From Pseudomonadota bacterium (lineage in GTDB: Bacteria; Pseudomonadota; Gammaproteobacteria; Burkholderiales; Gallionellaceae), in contig JAJXTH010000002.1 in NCBI GenBank assembly GCA_021783995.1, forward strand, positions 34,966-98,965: a stretch of 64,000 nt of DNA, given 5' to 3'. A model generated the notes under the pieces. That model was not told the DNA's origin. It worked only from the letters and a program-made list of their open reading frames with translations, and made no database searches. Position 1 is the first letter of the stretch. Every line of letters starts with the position of its first letter. Of this stretch, positions 53,843 through 62,434 are shown one piece after another. Position numbers and translations under genes: made by a program.

Positions 53843-55474
53843 TCACGCCACCCTGAATTTCCCTGCTATGGCGAGCAGCGAAGAGGCGAGTTCTTCGAGA
53901 TGCCTGATCTCGTCCCCGCTTTGATGTATCGCCATGCTGTTCTCTTCGGCCATCCGGGAAATCCTTTCCACATGCTTCGCGATGTCGTCGCTGGCAATTC
54001 TCTGCTCGTTGACCGATGCATGTATGCTGTTGACACCCCGATCAGCCTCCGTGGCTGACGCATTCGCTTCTGTGAGAACCGAAGTGACGCTCGTCAAGGC
54101 AACGCTGCTGGAACGCAGCGAATCCATCCCATCCTTGATCACCACACCCACCTTGGCGGACTGAGCCCCCAAGGTCTGCGTCACCGTGTCTATCTCGTTG
54201 GCGGCCTTAGCCGATTTCTCGGCGAGCTTGCGCACTTCGTCGGCGACCACGGCGAATCCCCTGCCCTGTTCGCCAGCGCGCGCAGCCTCGATGGCCGCAT
54301 TCAAGGCCAGCAGATTGGTCTGGTCTGCAATGTCCTTGACCTGCCTTGCCATGCCGGTGATGTAATCTGTGCTCTGAACGAACTGCAGGATCGATTTCTC
54401 CATGCCGTGCACCGCCTTTTCGACGGCCCCAATCTCATGGGACAGTTCGGATATCCTGCTGTTTCCCTGCTGTGTCTGCTCAAGGCCTCTTGAAGAAAGC
54501 CGCCTCACTTCCTGCGCGCTGTCTGCAACCGATGCGATGCTGACAGCCATTTGTTCGACGGCCGCAGCCGTCGATGCAGCCGCCTCGGACTGCTGCTGCG
54601 AAGCCGAAATCACGCCGGACGATGTCCTGGACAGGCTACTTGCAGCGCTCGATACCGTTCTGGCCGAATCCCTGACCTCGGCGATGATGCCGCCCAGACC
54701 TGTCCTTATGTTTTCTGCACTCGCCGCAATCCTGCCCAGCTCATCGCCCGACCTGTGCTGCACTGCGATGGAAAAATCGCCTTGCGCAAGCCTGTCCAGA
54801 TCCTGGACCAGACTTCTTGCAGGGTCGATGATGTGTTTTTTGATCATCCACAGATAGACGATGAATGCTGCCAGCGCAGAAAGTCCTATCATCGCGATGC
54901 TGATGAGTATACCGCGCCTACCCTTTTCCGCAGCCTCGCTTGACGTCTGTGCAGCGACAGAACCCATCTCCTTTGCAACCTCGGAGAGATCCTCCGTTGG
55001 CGCACGGTCCATACCCTTCACCGCCGTGTCGCCGGCCTTGAAATCAAAATTTGCATCCTTGTAGGCTTGCAACCCCTTGCGATAGGCCGCACCCATGGCC
55101 TGATGCGCCTCGGAGAATTTCTTCAGCATGTCCTGAGCGACGGGGTCATAGTCGAGCCTCTGTATCAGGGATAGCGCGCCTTCATCCACCAGACTTTCCT
55201 GTTTCTGGAAGTTTTCCCAGTATTTCTCGAGCGATGCAGGGTCACTGCCGCGCAACAGGGTATCCTTCCATTCCTGAACCTGCTTCTTGAAATCGAGCTG
55301 TAACGCGCGTATCTGCCGCTCGTTGGCATTGCGCATCTCGACCCTGCTTGTGAAATCCGCTATGCTGGACCATGCCTGCCAGAAGCCCATGGAGGTGGCC
55401 GCAAGCAAGAATAATGTGCCCAAGCCGGATATCAGCAGCAGCTTGTTGCGTAGGCTGTTCTTGATCACGTCCAT
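53843..55474 (-). CDS. Methyl-accepting chemotaxis protein
   Basis: 543-residue transmembrane chemoreceptor: first helix at about 10-30, helical periplasmic sensor to about 185 ([20 protein letters not shown]), second helix at about 189-210 ([21 protein letters not shown]), HAMP, and a long coiled-coil signalling domain with the hairpin tip [22 protein letters not shown] [20 protein letters not shown] and [20 protein letters not shown]. No C-terminal NWETF tether. The ATG at 55472-55474 is only one base from GGAGG; the GTG two codons later (55466-55468) has ideal 7-nt spacing and may be the true start. A strong sigma-28 promoter lies upstream. Confidence 0.95.
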   Translation of the reverse strand: MDVIKNSLRNKLLLISGLGTLFLLAATSMGFWQAWSSIADFTSRVEMRNANERQIRALQLDFKKQVQEWKDTLLRGSDPASLEKYWENFQKQESLVDEGALSLIQRLDYDPVAQDMLKKFSEAHQAMGAAYRKGLQAYKDANFDFKAGDTAVKGMDRAPTEDLSEVAKEMGSVAAQTSSEAAEKGRRGILISIAMIGLSALAAFIVYLWMIKKHIIDPARSLVQDLDRLAQGDFSIAVQHRSGDELGRIAASAENIRTGLGGIIAEVRDSARTVSSAASSLSRTSSGVISASQQQSEAAASTAAAVEQMAVSIASVADSAQEVRRLSSRGLEQTQQGNSRISELSHEIGAVEKAVHGMEKSILQFVQSTDYITGMARQVKDIADQTNLLALNAAIEAARAGEQGRGFAVVADEVRKLAEKSAKAANEIDTVTQTLGAQSAKVGVVIKDGMDSLRSSSVALTSVTSVLTEANASATEADRGVNSIHASVNEQRIASDDIAKHVERISRMAEENSMAIHQSGDEIRHLEELASSLLAIAGKFRVA

Positions 55475-55495
55475 TCCTCCCGGATAGAGTTCAAG

Positions 55496-55522
55496 TTATC
55501 GGCAACGCTTTTCAACCCTTTA
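55496..55522 (-). promoter_or_regulatory. Sigma-28 (FliA) promoter of the chemoreceptor gene
   Basis: On the minus strand TAAA (55519-55522), exactly 15 bp, then GCCGATAA (55496-55503). This equals the FliA consensus TAAA-N15-GCCGATAA. The predicted start is about 14 nt before the chemoreceptor ATG. Confidence 0.8.
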
Positions 55523-55537
55523 GAAGATGCACGCCAG

Positions 55538-55563
55538 ATTTTACAGCCAGCCTGCTGTAAAAT
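55538..55563. repeat. Perfect 10-bp inverted repeat between chemoreceptor and exporter genes
   Basis: ATTTTACAGC-CAGCCT-GCTGTAAAAT: 26 bp with no mismatch in the arms. It overlaps the first possible ATG of the DMT gene (55562), which suggests that gene starts further down, and that the repeat is an operator or leader hairpin. Confidence 0.6.
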
Positions 55564-56437
55564 GTCACCGCGAGATGCAATCCACCTTTTTCAGTCCATG
55601 ACAACCGACATGCCCCGACGCGTGCGCACCATCATCCTGACCGCGCTCGCACTGGCTGCATTTGCGGCCAATTCGCTGCTTTGCCGCGCAGCCCTGAAAC
55701 ACACGAGCATGGACGCCGCAAGTTTCACAGCGATCAGACTCCTGTCAGGCGCTGCAATGCTCAGCATCATCGCATGGCGCGGAAAAATCAGCGGCAACTG
55801 GCCATCGGCCCTTGCACTGTTCGTCTATGCCGCGGGTTTTTCCTTTGCCTATGTGAAGCTCTCCGCTGCGACCGGCGCGCTGCTTTTGTTCGGCGCTGTC
55901 CAAGCAACGATGGCGGGCTATGGCATGCTGAAGGGAGAAAGGCTAAAAGGGCTGCAGATTGCCGGGCTTCTGCTCGCGCTGGCAGGCCTCGCGATTCTAC
56001 TTCTGCCCGGCATTGCCTCGCCTCCCATGGATGCTTCACTGCTGATGATGATTGCGGGCGCCTCATGGGGAATCTACTCGCTGCGCGGTAGAGGAAAAGG
56101 CAATCCCATCGGAGTGACCGCTGGAAACTTTCTGCGCACCTTGCCTTTTGCAGCGGGTTTGAGCCTCCTGACATACGGCAGTTCATCGATCGACAAGGCC
56201 GGATTTTTCTATGCGGCCGCATCTGGCGCACTGGCCTCAGGCCTGGGCTATGCGATCTGGTACACCGCGCTGCCGGGTCTCAAGGCAACCCATGCGGCGA
56301 CAGTGCAGCTTTCCGTGCCGGTGATCGCGGCGCTCGGCGGCATCGCCTTCTTAGGGGAGCCATTGGGCCTGCGCCTGATCATGGCGTCCATCGCCACCCT
56401 GGGCGGCATTGCGCTGGTGATCCTGGAGCGCCGATGA
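55562..56437 (+). CDS. EamA/DMT-family transporter
   Basis: Inner-membrane transporter with about ten hydrophobic helices in two EamA halves; 291 residues from ATG 55562, or 279 from ATG 55598, which I prefer since the first ATG falls in a hairpin. Typical segments: ALAAFAANSLLCRAALKH, FTAIRLLSGAAMLSIIAWRG, AATGALLLFGAVQATMAGYG and LSVPVIAALGGIAFLGEPLG. Such proteins export metabolites or amino acids; the substrate is not predictable. It is transcribed away from the chemoreceptor and ends one base before the convergent ybhR stop. Confidence 0.88.
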   Translation: MSPRDAIHLFQSMTTDMPRRVRTIILTALALAAFAANSLLCRAALKHTSMDAASFTAIRLLSGAAMLSIIAWRGKISGNWPSALALFVYAAGFSFAYVKLSAATGALLLFGAVQATMAGYGMLKGERLKGLQIAGLLLALAGLAILLLPGIASPPMDASLLMMIAGASWGIYSLRGRGKGNPIGVTAGNFLRTLPFAAGLSLLTYGSSSIDKAGFFYAAASGALASGLGYAIWYTALPGLKATHAATVQLSVPVIAALGGIAFLGEPLGLRLIMASIATLGGIALVILERR

Positions 56438-56438
56438 A

Positions 56439-57551
56439 TCAATACATGCGATGTCTGAACAGCCAGCTCGCAAGCGTCAGCGTTGCAGCACCTATCAAGG
56501 CCATCGGCCAGAACTGATTCATCAAAACGTCGAAGCCCGCGCCTTCCAGAAACACCTTGCGCAATATCACCAGGAAATAGCGCAGCGGATCGATCAGCGT
56601 GACCATCTGCACGATGTGCGGCATGTTTGCGATCGGCGTCGCGAATCCGGAAAGGATGACAGCAGGCACCATGAACAGGAATGCGCCCAGCAATCCCTGC
56701 TGCTGAGTCACGGCCAGCGACGAGATGAGCATGCCAGCCCCGACACCCGAGACCAGGAACAGCGACAGACCCGCGTAAAACGCAGGCAGGCTGCCGAGCA
56801 GCGGAACGTCAAACCACATCGTCGCGATCAGGAGAATCACGCTTGCCTGCACGAAGCCGATGATGAAGCCGGGAAGCGCCTTGCCCAGCAGAATTTCTCC
56901 GGGACGCAACGGCGTGACCAGAAGCTGGTCGAATGTGCCCTGCTCGCGCTCGCGGGCCACGGTAAGCGCCGTGACCAGCATGGTTGTCACCAGCGTGAGC
57001 ATGCCTATGATGCCGGGTATGAAGAACCAGCGGCTCTCGAGATTGGGATTGAACCAGGCTCGTGCATCGAGCTTCGCGGGCGCAGCCTCGAGGTTATGGT
57101 CCTTGATCCACTGCGTGTTGAACTGCTCGACGATAGCACTCACATAGTTCAGCACGATCATCGCGGTGTTCGAGTTTCGCCCGTCCACGATGACCTGCAG
57201 CGGCGCGCCTCTGTTTGCCTCCAGATCTGCGCTGAAGCGGGGACCTATGTGTATCACCATCAATGCATCGCGCCTGTCCACCAGTGGTGCTATCTGTTCC
57301 TCGGACTGCAGTGTGGCCATGCGGTGAAAGGCAGGAGCCCCGTCGAACGCGGCGACCAGCTCGCGCGCAGCGATGCCCTTGTCCTCGTTGTAGAGCGCAT
57401 ATTGCACATGCTTCAGATCGAAGGTGGCAGCATAGCCAAAGACCAGAAGCTGTATCATCGGTGGTGCGACGAGCACAAGCCGGCCCTTGGGATCCTTGAA
57501 GAGCGCAAGGAACTCCTTGTAGATCAGCGCAATCATGCGCGTAAGCATCAT
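56439..57551 (-). CDS. ybhR: ABC-2 type transporter permease, YbhR-like
   Basis: 370 residues from ATG 57549-57551, which overlaps the stop of the upstream permease (ATGA). One N-terminal helix, a large periplasmic domain (LYNEDKGIAARELVAAFDG to about 170) and five further helices with the ABC-2 motif VAREREQGTFDQLLVTPLRPGE typical of YhhJ/YbhR permeases. Pairs with the next permease to form the channel of an MFP-dependent exporter. A longer in-frame reading to 57884 is inside ybhS and rejected. Confidence 0.92.
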   Translation of the reverse strand: MMLTRMIALIYKEFLALFKDPKGRLVLVAPPMIQLLVFGYAATFDLKHVQYALYNEDKGIAARELVAAFDGAPAFHRMATLQSEEQIAPLVDRRDALMVIHIGPRFSADLEANRGAPLQVIVDGRNSNTAMIVLNYVSAIVEQFNTQWIKDHNLEAAPAKLDARAWFNPNLESRWFFIPGIIGMLTLVTTMLVTALTVAREREQGTFDQLLVTPLRPGEILLGKALPGFIIGFVQASVILLIATMWFDVPLLGSLPAFYAGLSLFLVSGVGAGMLISSLAVTQQQGLLGAFLFMVPAVILSGFATPIANMPHIVQMVTLIDPLRYFLVILRKVFLEGAGFDVLMNQFWPMALIGAATLTLASWLFRHRMY

Positions 57552-58678
57552 TCCAGCCTCTTTTTCGATTTTCTCCAGGTGATACCCATGAAGAAGATCG
57601 CCATCACGATCAGCGCGAACACATTGGGCAGCACCACGGACCACACGTTCCCGGCCATGAACAGGGTCTGGACGATGGCGACGAAATAGCGCGCGACGAT
57701 CAGATGCGTGATGAATTGCACCACAGACGGCATGCTGTCTATGTCGAAGATGAATCCTGAAAGCAGGAAGGCAGGAAGAAAAGTGCCTACGATCGCGATC
57801 TGCCCCGCGACAAACTGATTGCGCGCAAGGGCCGAGATCGCAAGGCCCATGCCCAGTGCCGCGAGCAGGAAAAGCGAAGCGCATATGAACAAAATCCAGA
57901 ACGACCCCACGAGAGGTACGCCAAACAACCAGACGGCGAGGCCTACGCTCAGCAGCATGCCCCCCGTGCCCAAGGCAAAGTACGCGATGATCTTCCCCAA
58001 AAGCACCTCGGTCATCGTGACGGGCGTCACAAGCAGCGCCTCAAGGGTTCCGCGCTCCCATTCGCGCGCCATCACGAGCGCAGTGAGCAGCGTGCCTATC
58101 AGCGTCATGATGATCGCAACCAGTCCGGGCACCAGAAAATTGCGGCTTCTCACATCGCTGTTGTACCAGACGCGCTGCTCGAGCTTTACCGGCGTGACCA
58201 TCTCCCGCCCTGCATTCCTTGCGCGCCTTTCAAGCCAGTTCACCCATACGCCCTGAAGATAGCCCTGGGTCAGGCGCGCGGTGTTTGCATCAACGCCATT
58301 GACGATGACCTGTATGTCCGCGCCTTGCTCTCGGGCAAGCGTTTTTGCAAAGTCCGCGCGCAGGTGCACGATGGCATTCACCCTGCCCTCGCGCATCGCC
58401 TCTTCGGCTGCGGCCATGCCGAAAAACCGCTGAGGCACGAAGTAATGGCTGCCCGCTATCGATGAAAAGAACTCATCGCTGTCCAGCGTCGGCTGTTCCG
58501 CTACCAGCGCGACCGGCAGATGGTCTGCGTCCAGCGAAACGCCGAAGCCGAACAGCACCAGCAGAAATAACGGCATCAGAAAAGCGATCGCGATGCTGCT
58601 CGGATCGCGCGCGATTTGCAGGAACTCCTTCTTCACCAGGCCCTTCAATCGCATCAGGCTTCCGCCGCGTTCGCTCAT
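57548..58678 (-). CDS. ybhS: ABC-2 type transporter permease, YbhS-like
   Basis: 376 residues. N-terminal VKKEFLQIARDPSSIAIAFL, then a periplasmic domain to about 170 and a membrane part with MAREWERGTLEALLVTPVTMTEVLLGK, the coupling helix of this family, and QIAIVGTFLPAFLLSGFIFDIDSMP. Homologous to ybhR, with which it would form a heterodimer. Its ATG overlaps the ybhF stop (ATGA). In E. coli YbhFSR exports tetracyclines and other drugs and Na+/Li+; the substrate here is unknown. Confidence 0.92.
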   Translation of the reverse strand: MSERGGSLMRLKGLVKKEFLQIARDPSSIAIAFLMPLFLLVLFGFGVSLDADHLPVALVAEQPTLDSDEFFSSIAGSHYFVPQRFFGMAAAEEAMREGRVNAIVHLRADFAKTLAREQGADIQVIVNGVDANTARLTQGYLQGVWVNWLERRARNAGREMVTPVKLEQRVWYNSDVRSRNFLVPGLVAIIMTLIGTLLTALVMAREWERGTLEALLVTPVTMTEVLLGKIIAYFALGTGGMLLSVGLAVWLFGVPLVGSFWILFICASLFLLAALGMGLAISALARNQFVAGQIAIVGTFLPAFLLSGFIFDIDSMPSVVQFITHLIVARYFVAIVQTLFMAGNVWSVVLPNVFALIVMAIFFMGITWRKSKKRLE

Positions 58679-60402
58679 GCAGCCTCCCTTCCGGCATCCT
58701 CGACCAGATGAATGAACGCATCCTCCATGCTGGGTTCCGGATTATCAGTGGTTTTCGCATGCGCCTTGATGATCGCAGGCTCGTCCAGCGTCAGGATGCG
58801 ACCTGCCGCCATGATCGCGATGCGGTCGCAGTATTCCGCCTCTTCCATGAAATGCGTGGTGATCAGCACCGTCACCCCGCTGCGCGCGAGCGCGTTGATG
58901 CGCTGCCAGAACTCGCGCCTTGCCAAGGGGTCGACCCCGGACGTGGGCTCGTCCAGAAACAGTATATCTGGTTGATGCATCAGCGAGCAGGCCATGGCCA
59001 GCCGCTGCTTGTATCCCAGGGAAAGGCTGCCCGAAAGCTGATCCGCGTGCTTTTCCAGCTCGAATTCAGAGAGCGACCATCCGATCCTCTCCCCGCGCAG
59101 CTTCTTCGGCAGGCCATAGGCACTGGCAAAGAACACGAGGTTCTGCATCACGCTCAAATTTCCATAGAGCGAGAATTTCTGGGACATGTAGCCTATGCGC
59201 GCTCGCGCGACAGACGCCGCATGACGCAAATCCAGCCCTGTCACCCTGAGGCTGCCAGAGCTTGCCGGCAAGAGCCCGCAGAGCATGCGAAACGTCGTGG
59301 ATTTGCCTGCGCCGTTCGCGCCCAGAAGGCCGAATATCTCACCGCGATTGACCTCGAAGCTGATGCCGTCCACGGCCCAAAAGTCGCCAAAGTTGCGCCT
59401 GAGATTCTCTACATGGATCACGGGCGAAACCGACTCTGTCACTGGATGGCTGAAGGTCATGCCTTCGTGCGACCTGCTTTCGGCGCGCGATCTGAGCAGG
59501 TCGACATAGCCATCCTCGAAACGAGGCTTGACCGCTTCCACGCTGCAGCCCTCGAGCCCGGAAAACTGCGCCGACGCGTCTGCATCCTGGCGCATCACAA
59601 GCCGCACATGGTCTCCCTGGACCTGGGCATCGACCACGCCAGGCTTACCCGCGAGCCTGGCCTGCAAGTCCCTGAGCCTGCCGCCTCTGACGGCCCAGGT
59701 CCTGCCTCCCATGGGGGCGCTCAGATCGGATGGATTTCCCTGCATCAGCACCCGGCCCTCGTGCATCAGCACGACGTCATCGCAGCGCTCTGCCTCGTCG
59801 AGATAAGCAGTGGAAAGCAGAACGCTCATGCCCTCGTCCTTCACCAGACGCTCGATGATGGCCCACAGCTCGCGGCGCGACACAGGATCGACACCAACGG
59901 TAGGCTCGTCCAGCAGCAAAAGGCTGGGGGCCCGCACCAGCGTACAGGCGAGCCCCAATTTCTGCTTCATGCCACCTGACAGGTTGCCGGCCAGCCTGTT
60001 CGTGAATTCAGCCAGCGCGGTCATCCGGGTCAGCGCCTGGTAGCGCTGAGCCCGCTGATCCATCGGCACCCCCTGCAGATCCGCGTACAGATCAAGATTC
60101 TCCTGCACGGTCAGATCTTCATACAGACCGAAGCGCTGCGGCATGTAGCCAAGAGCGGCCTGAACCTTCAGCGCATCGCGCGTCGCATCCAGCCCCAGGA
60201 CCCTGATCGAACCGCCATCGGGCACCAGAAGACCCGCCGCAAGCCGCATCAGCGTGGTCTTGCCTGCGCCATCGGGGCCTATCAGTCCCGTCACGCAACC
60301 CTGCCTGATGGAAAAGCTCACGCCGTCCAGCGCCTGGATGCTGCGACCTTCCACGACGAATCGCCTGGAGAGATTGTCGGCCGCGAGTATGTCCACGGTC
60401 AT
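58675..60402 (-). CDS. ybhF: Duplicated ABC transporter ATP-binding protein, YbhF-like
   Basis: 575 residues with two complete ATPase domains. First: Walker A IGPDGAGKTTLMR, signature LSGGMKQKLGLA, Walker B LLLLDEPTVGVDP. Second (from about 320): LLGANGAGKSTTFRM, LSGSLSLGYKQRLAMA, ILFLDEPTSGVDP. E. coli YbhF has 578 residues with the same fusion. It energises the YbhS/YbhR pair and overlaps both the fusion-protein gene and ybhS by 4 bases. Confidence 0.94.
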   Translation of the reverse strand: MTVDILAADNLSRRFVVEGRSIQALDGVSFSIRQGCVTGLIGPDGAGKTTLMRLAAGLLVPDGGSIRVLGLDATRDALKVQAALGYMPQRFGLYEDLTVQENLDLYADLQGVPMDQRAQRYQALTRMTALAEFTNRLAGNLSGGMKQKLGLACTLVRAPSLLLLDEPTVGVDPVSRRELWAIIERLVKDEGMSVLLSTAYLDEAERCDDVVLMHEGRVLMQGNPSDLSAPMGGRTWAVRGGRLRDLQARLAGKPGVVDAQVQGDHVRLVMRQDADASAQFSGLEGCSVEAVKPRFEDGYVDLLRSRAESRSHEGMTFSHPVTESVSPVIHVENLRRNFGDFWAVDGISFEVNRGEIFGLLGANGAGKSTTFRMLCGLLPASSGSLRVTGLDLRHAASVARARIGYMSQKFSLYGNLSVMQNLVFFASAYGLPKKLRGERIGWSLSEFELEKHADQLSGSLSLGYKQRLAMACSLMHQPDILFLDEPTSGVDPLARREFWQRINALARSGVTVLITTHFMEEAEYCDRIAIMAAGRILTLDEPAIIKAHAKTTDNPEPSMEDAFIHLVEDAGREAA

Positions 60403-61412
60403 TTCCGGCAGGGATCCACCCCGGCAGCCTGCACCTTCTGGTCCAGATGTATCGTCACCGTCGCGGGCATGCCCTGGCGCAGCACATCGCTTCCTTCGCA
60501 GGCAAACACCCTTGCCTGATAGACGAGGCTTGAGCGCGTTTCGGTCGTCTCAACCGACTTCGGCGTGAACTCTGCCCCCGGGGAAACATAACCCACATAG
60601 GCGCGGTATGCCTTTCCGGGATGGCTGTCTGTGTGCACCCAGGCGCGCGCACCGGTCGGCACTCGCCCGAGATAGGTCTCGGGCAAGTAGACACGGACCC
60701 ATACTGGCTCGTTCAGCGCCAGCGTGTATACCGCCTTCTGGGGCGAGGCCATGTCGCCCGGTTCGAGTATGCGGTTCTCGATCACGCCGTCGGAAGGCGC
60801 ATGCAGTTCGCCATCCTTAAGGTCGTGCAGCATCACGCCCATCTGGGCCCTGTCTGATGCCAGCGTCGCTCGAGCTGCCTCGATGTCTTCCTTGCGCGGT
60901 CCGAGTTCGGCAAGTCTCAGGGTCTCCTCGGCCGCCTTCAGCTGCGCTTTCGCCTTGTCGCTTGCATATCCCGCGCTGTCTGCTTGCTGGCGGGAAACGA
61001 AATGGCGATCCGCAAGATTTTCCTGACGCCGGTAGTAAGCCTCGGCATCTTCGTACGCGAATCTGGCCGCATCTCGCGCAGCTTTCGCCTGCCTTATCTC
61101 TTCCGGACGTGAGCCTGCAAGCAGCTTTGCAAGCACTTCCTGTTGCGCATCGGTCTGGGCGCCGGCCTGGTCCGCGGAAAGCTGCAACCGCCTCGTGTCT
61201 ATGCTGGCAAGAAGCTGATCTGCCTTCACGCGATCGCCTTCCTTCACCAGCATCTCTGCGATGCGGCCGCTGGCATTGAAAGCCAGATCCACCTGCCGTA
61301 TGTCCACATTGCCCTGCAGCGTCAGATCGGTCATTGCCGGATTCTCGCGATGCCAGTACACCCCCGCACCGATTGCCAGCGCGGCAACCGCGATGATCAG
61401 AAAAATCTTCAT
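60399..61412 (-). CDS. ybhG: HlyD-family membrane fusion protein, YbhG-like
   Basis: 337 residues from ATG 61410-61412, with GGGGA upstream; a frame to 61490 is longer but unsupported. One N-terminal membrane helix (FLIIAVAALAIGAGVYW), a lipoyl half-motif (LVKEGDRVKADQLLASIDTR), an alpha-helical hairpin (about 75-165) and the second lipoyl/beta-barrel part (LHAPSDGVIENRILEPGDMA). It connects the ABC permeases to an outer-membrane channel. A palindrome TGACCGGTCA lies 56 bp upstream. The TetR-type regulator present in E. coli is not in the window. Confidence 0.92.
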   Translation of the reverse strand: MKIFLIIAVAALAIGAGVYWHRENPAMTDLTLQGNVDIRQVDLAFNASGRIAEMLVKEGDRVKADQLLASIDTRRLQLSADQAGAQTDAQQEVLAKLLAGSRPEEIRQAKAARDAARFAYEDAEAYYRRQENLADRHFVSRQQADSAGYASDKAKAQLKAAEETLRLAELGPRKEDIEAARATLASDRAQMGVMLHDLKDGELHAPSDGVIENRILEPGDMASPQKAVYTLALNEPVWVRVYLPETYLGRVPTGARAWVHTDSHPGKAYRAYVGYVSPGAEFTPKSVETTETRSSLVYQARVFACEGSDVLRQGMPATVTIHLDQKVQAAGVDPCRK

Positions 61413-61467
61413 GTCATGTCCCCATCTCTCGCATCCGTGCTGCAATGCAACAAATGATAAAGCAAAT

Positions 61468-61477
61468 TGACCGGTCA
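61468..61477. promoter_or_regulatory. Candidate operator TGACCGGTCA
   Basis: A perfect 10-bp palindrome in the gap between ybhG (minus) and the Gln-rich protein (plus), 56 bp upstream of the ybhG ATG. TetR-type regulators commonly bind such sequences and E. coli ybhGFSR is TetR-controlled, so this is a reasonable candidate, but ten bases alone are weak evidence. Confidence 0.35.
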
Positions 61478-61565
61478 TAGAAACATGCATGTCCCCAAAG
61501 GACTATATGAATTTCCTCCCAACTGTAGTAAGTTGCAAACACCATCTCGACGACAGGAGTATGAA

Positions 61566-62369
61566 ATGTTCAAGCCAGCGCATGCGTTAGTTGTTCTGGG
61601 ATTGCTTCTGTCGCCGCTTTCCGAAGCCGACATCCAGGTGGGTCTGGGATTCCCTGGCGTGAACATCGGCATCAATCTTCCATCCTATCCCTACCTCGTG
61701 CCCATCCCGGGCTATCCTGTCTATTACGCGCCGCAGGTTCAGGCAAACTTCTTCTTCTACGATGGCCTTTACTGGGTTTACCAGTACGACACATGGTATG
61801 CGGCAAACTGGTACAACGGTCCATGGTGGCCGGTGAACCCCGATCAGGTTCCGCTGTATATTCTGCGCGTCCCGGTGCAATACTATCTGCAGCCTCCGTC
61901 CTATTTCCTGGGCTGGCAGCCCTATGCCGCGCCGCACTGGGGAGAGCGCTTTGGTCGCGACTGGGAAATGCAAAGGAGAGGCTGGGACAGATGGGACAGG
62001 CACACCACACCCGCGCCAGCACCTCTGCCCGCCTATCAGCAGCAGTATTCCCGCGACCGCTATCCGCAACAATGGCAGCAGCAGCAACTGCAACAGCAGC
62101 ATTACCGCTACCAGCCTCATGACCCCGAAGTGCAACAGGCAATACAGCCGCCAGAGCGCCATGGCGACAGACAACCGGGACCCCAAGGACAGCCGCAACA
62201 GAATGTCATGCCCCAGCAAGGTCCTCAGGGCTACAGGCAACCTGGCATGCGCGCGATGCCAGTTCCACCGGAAGGCAAAGGACCGCGAGACGGCGCGCCC
62301 GGACGCGAGCAGCAAAGGGATCGCGAACAGCCAAGAGGCCATGAGCAGGAACAGCATCGCAGCGATTGA
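61566..62369 (+). CDS. Exported Tyr/Trp- and Gln-rich protein of unknown function
   Basis: 267 residues from ATG 61566, preceded by CAGGAG. It has a short signal-like N terminus (FKPAHALVVLGLLLSPLSEA), then a conserved-looking aromatic half of about 110 residues (INLPSYPYLVPIPGYPVYYA; FFFYDGLYWVYQYDTWYAAN) and a low-complexity half rich in Gln, Pro and Arg with many GPQG/QQ stretches. Aromatic YW-rich exported proteins of this type with VYYAPxVxANFFFYDGLYW are common in Gallionellaceae-like bacteria as hypothetical proteins. No catalytic motif is seen. Confidence 0.75.
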   Translation: MFKPAHALVVLGLLLSPLSEADIQVGLGFPGVNIGINLPSYPYLVPIPGYPVYYAPQVQANFFFYDGLYWVYQYDTWYAANWYNGPWWPVNPDQVPLYILRVPVQYYLQPPSYFLGWQPYAAPHWGERFGRDWEMQRRGWDRWDRHTTPAPAPLPAYQQQYSRDRYPQQWQQQQLQQQHYRYQPHDPEVQQAIQPPERHGDRQPGPQGQPQQNVMPQQGPQGYRQPGMRAMPVPPEGKGPRDGAPGREQQRDREQPRGHEQEQHRSD

Positions 62370-62434
62370 GTTTATTCATTAAAACAGGATGCACTGTTTT
62401 CAGAAGAGTGCAACGAACAGTCCGGGAGGAAAAC

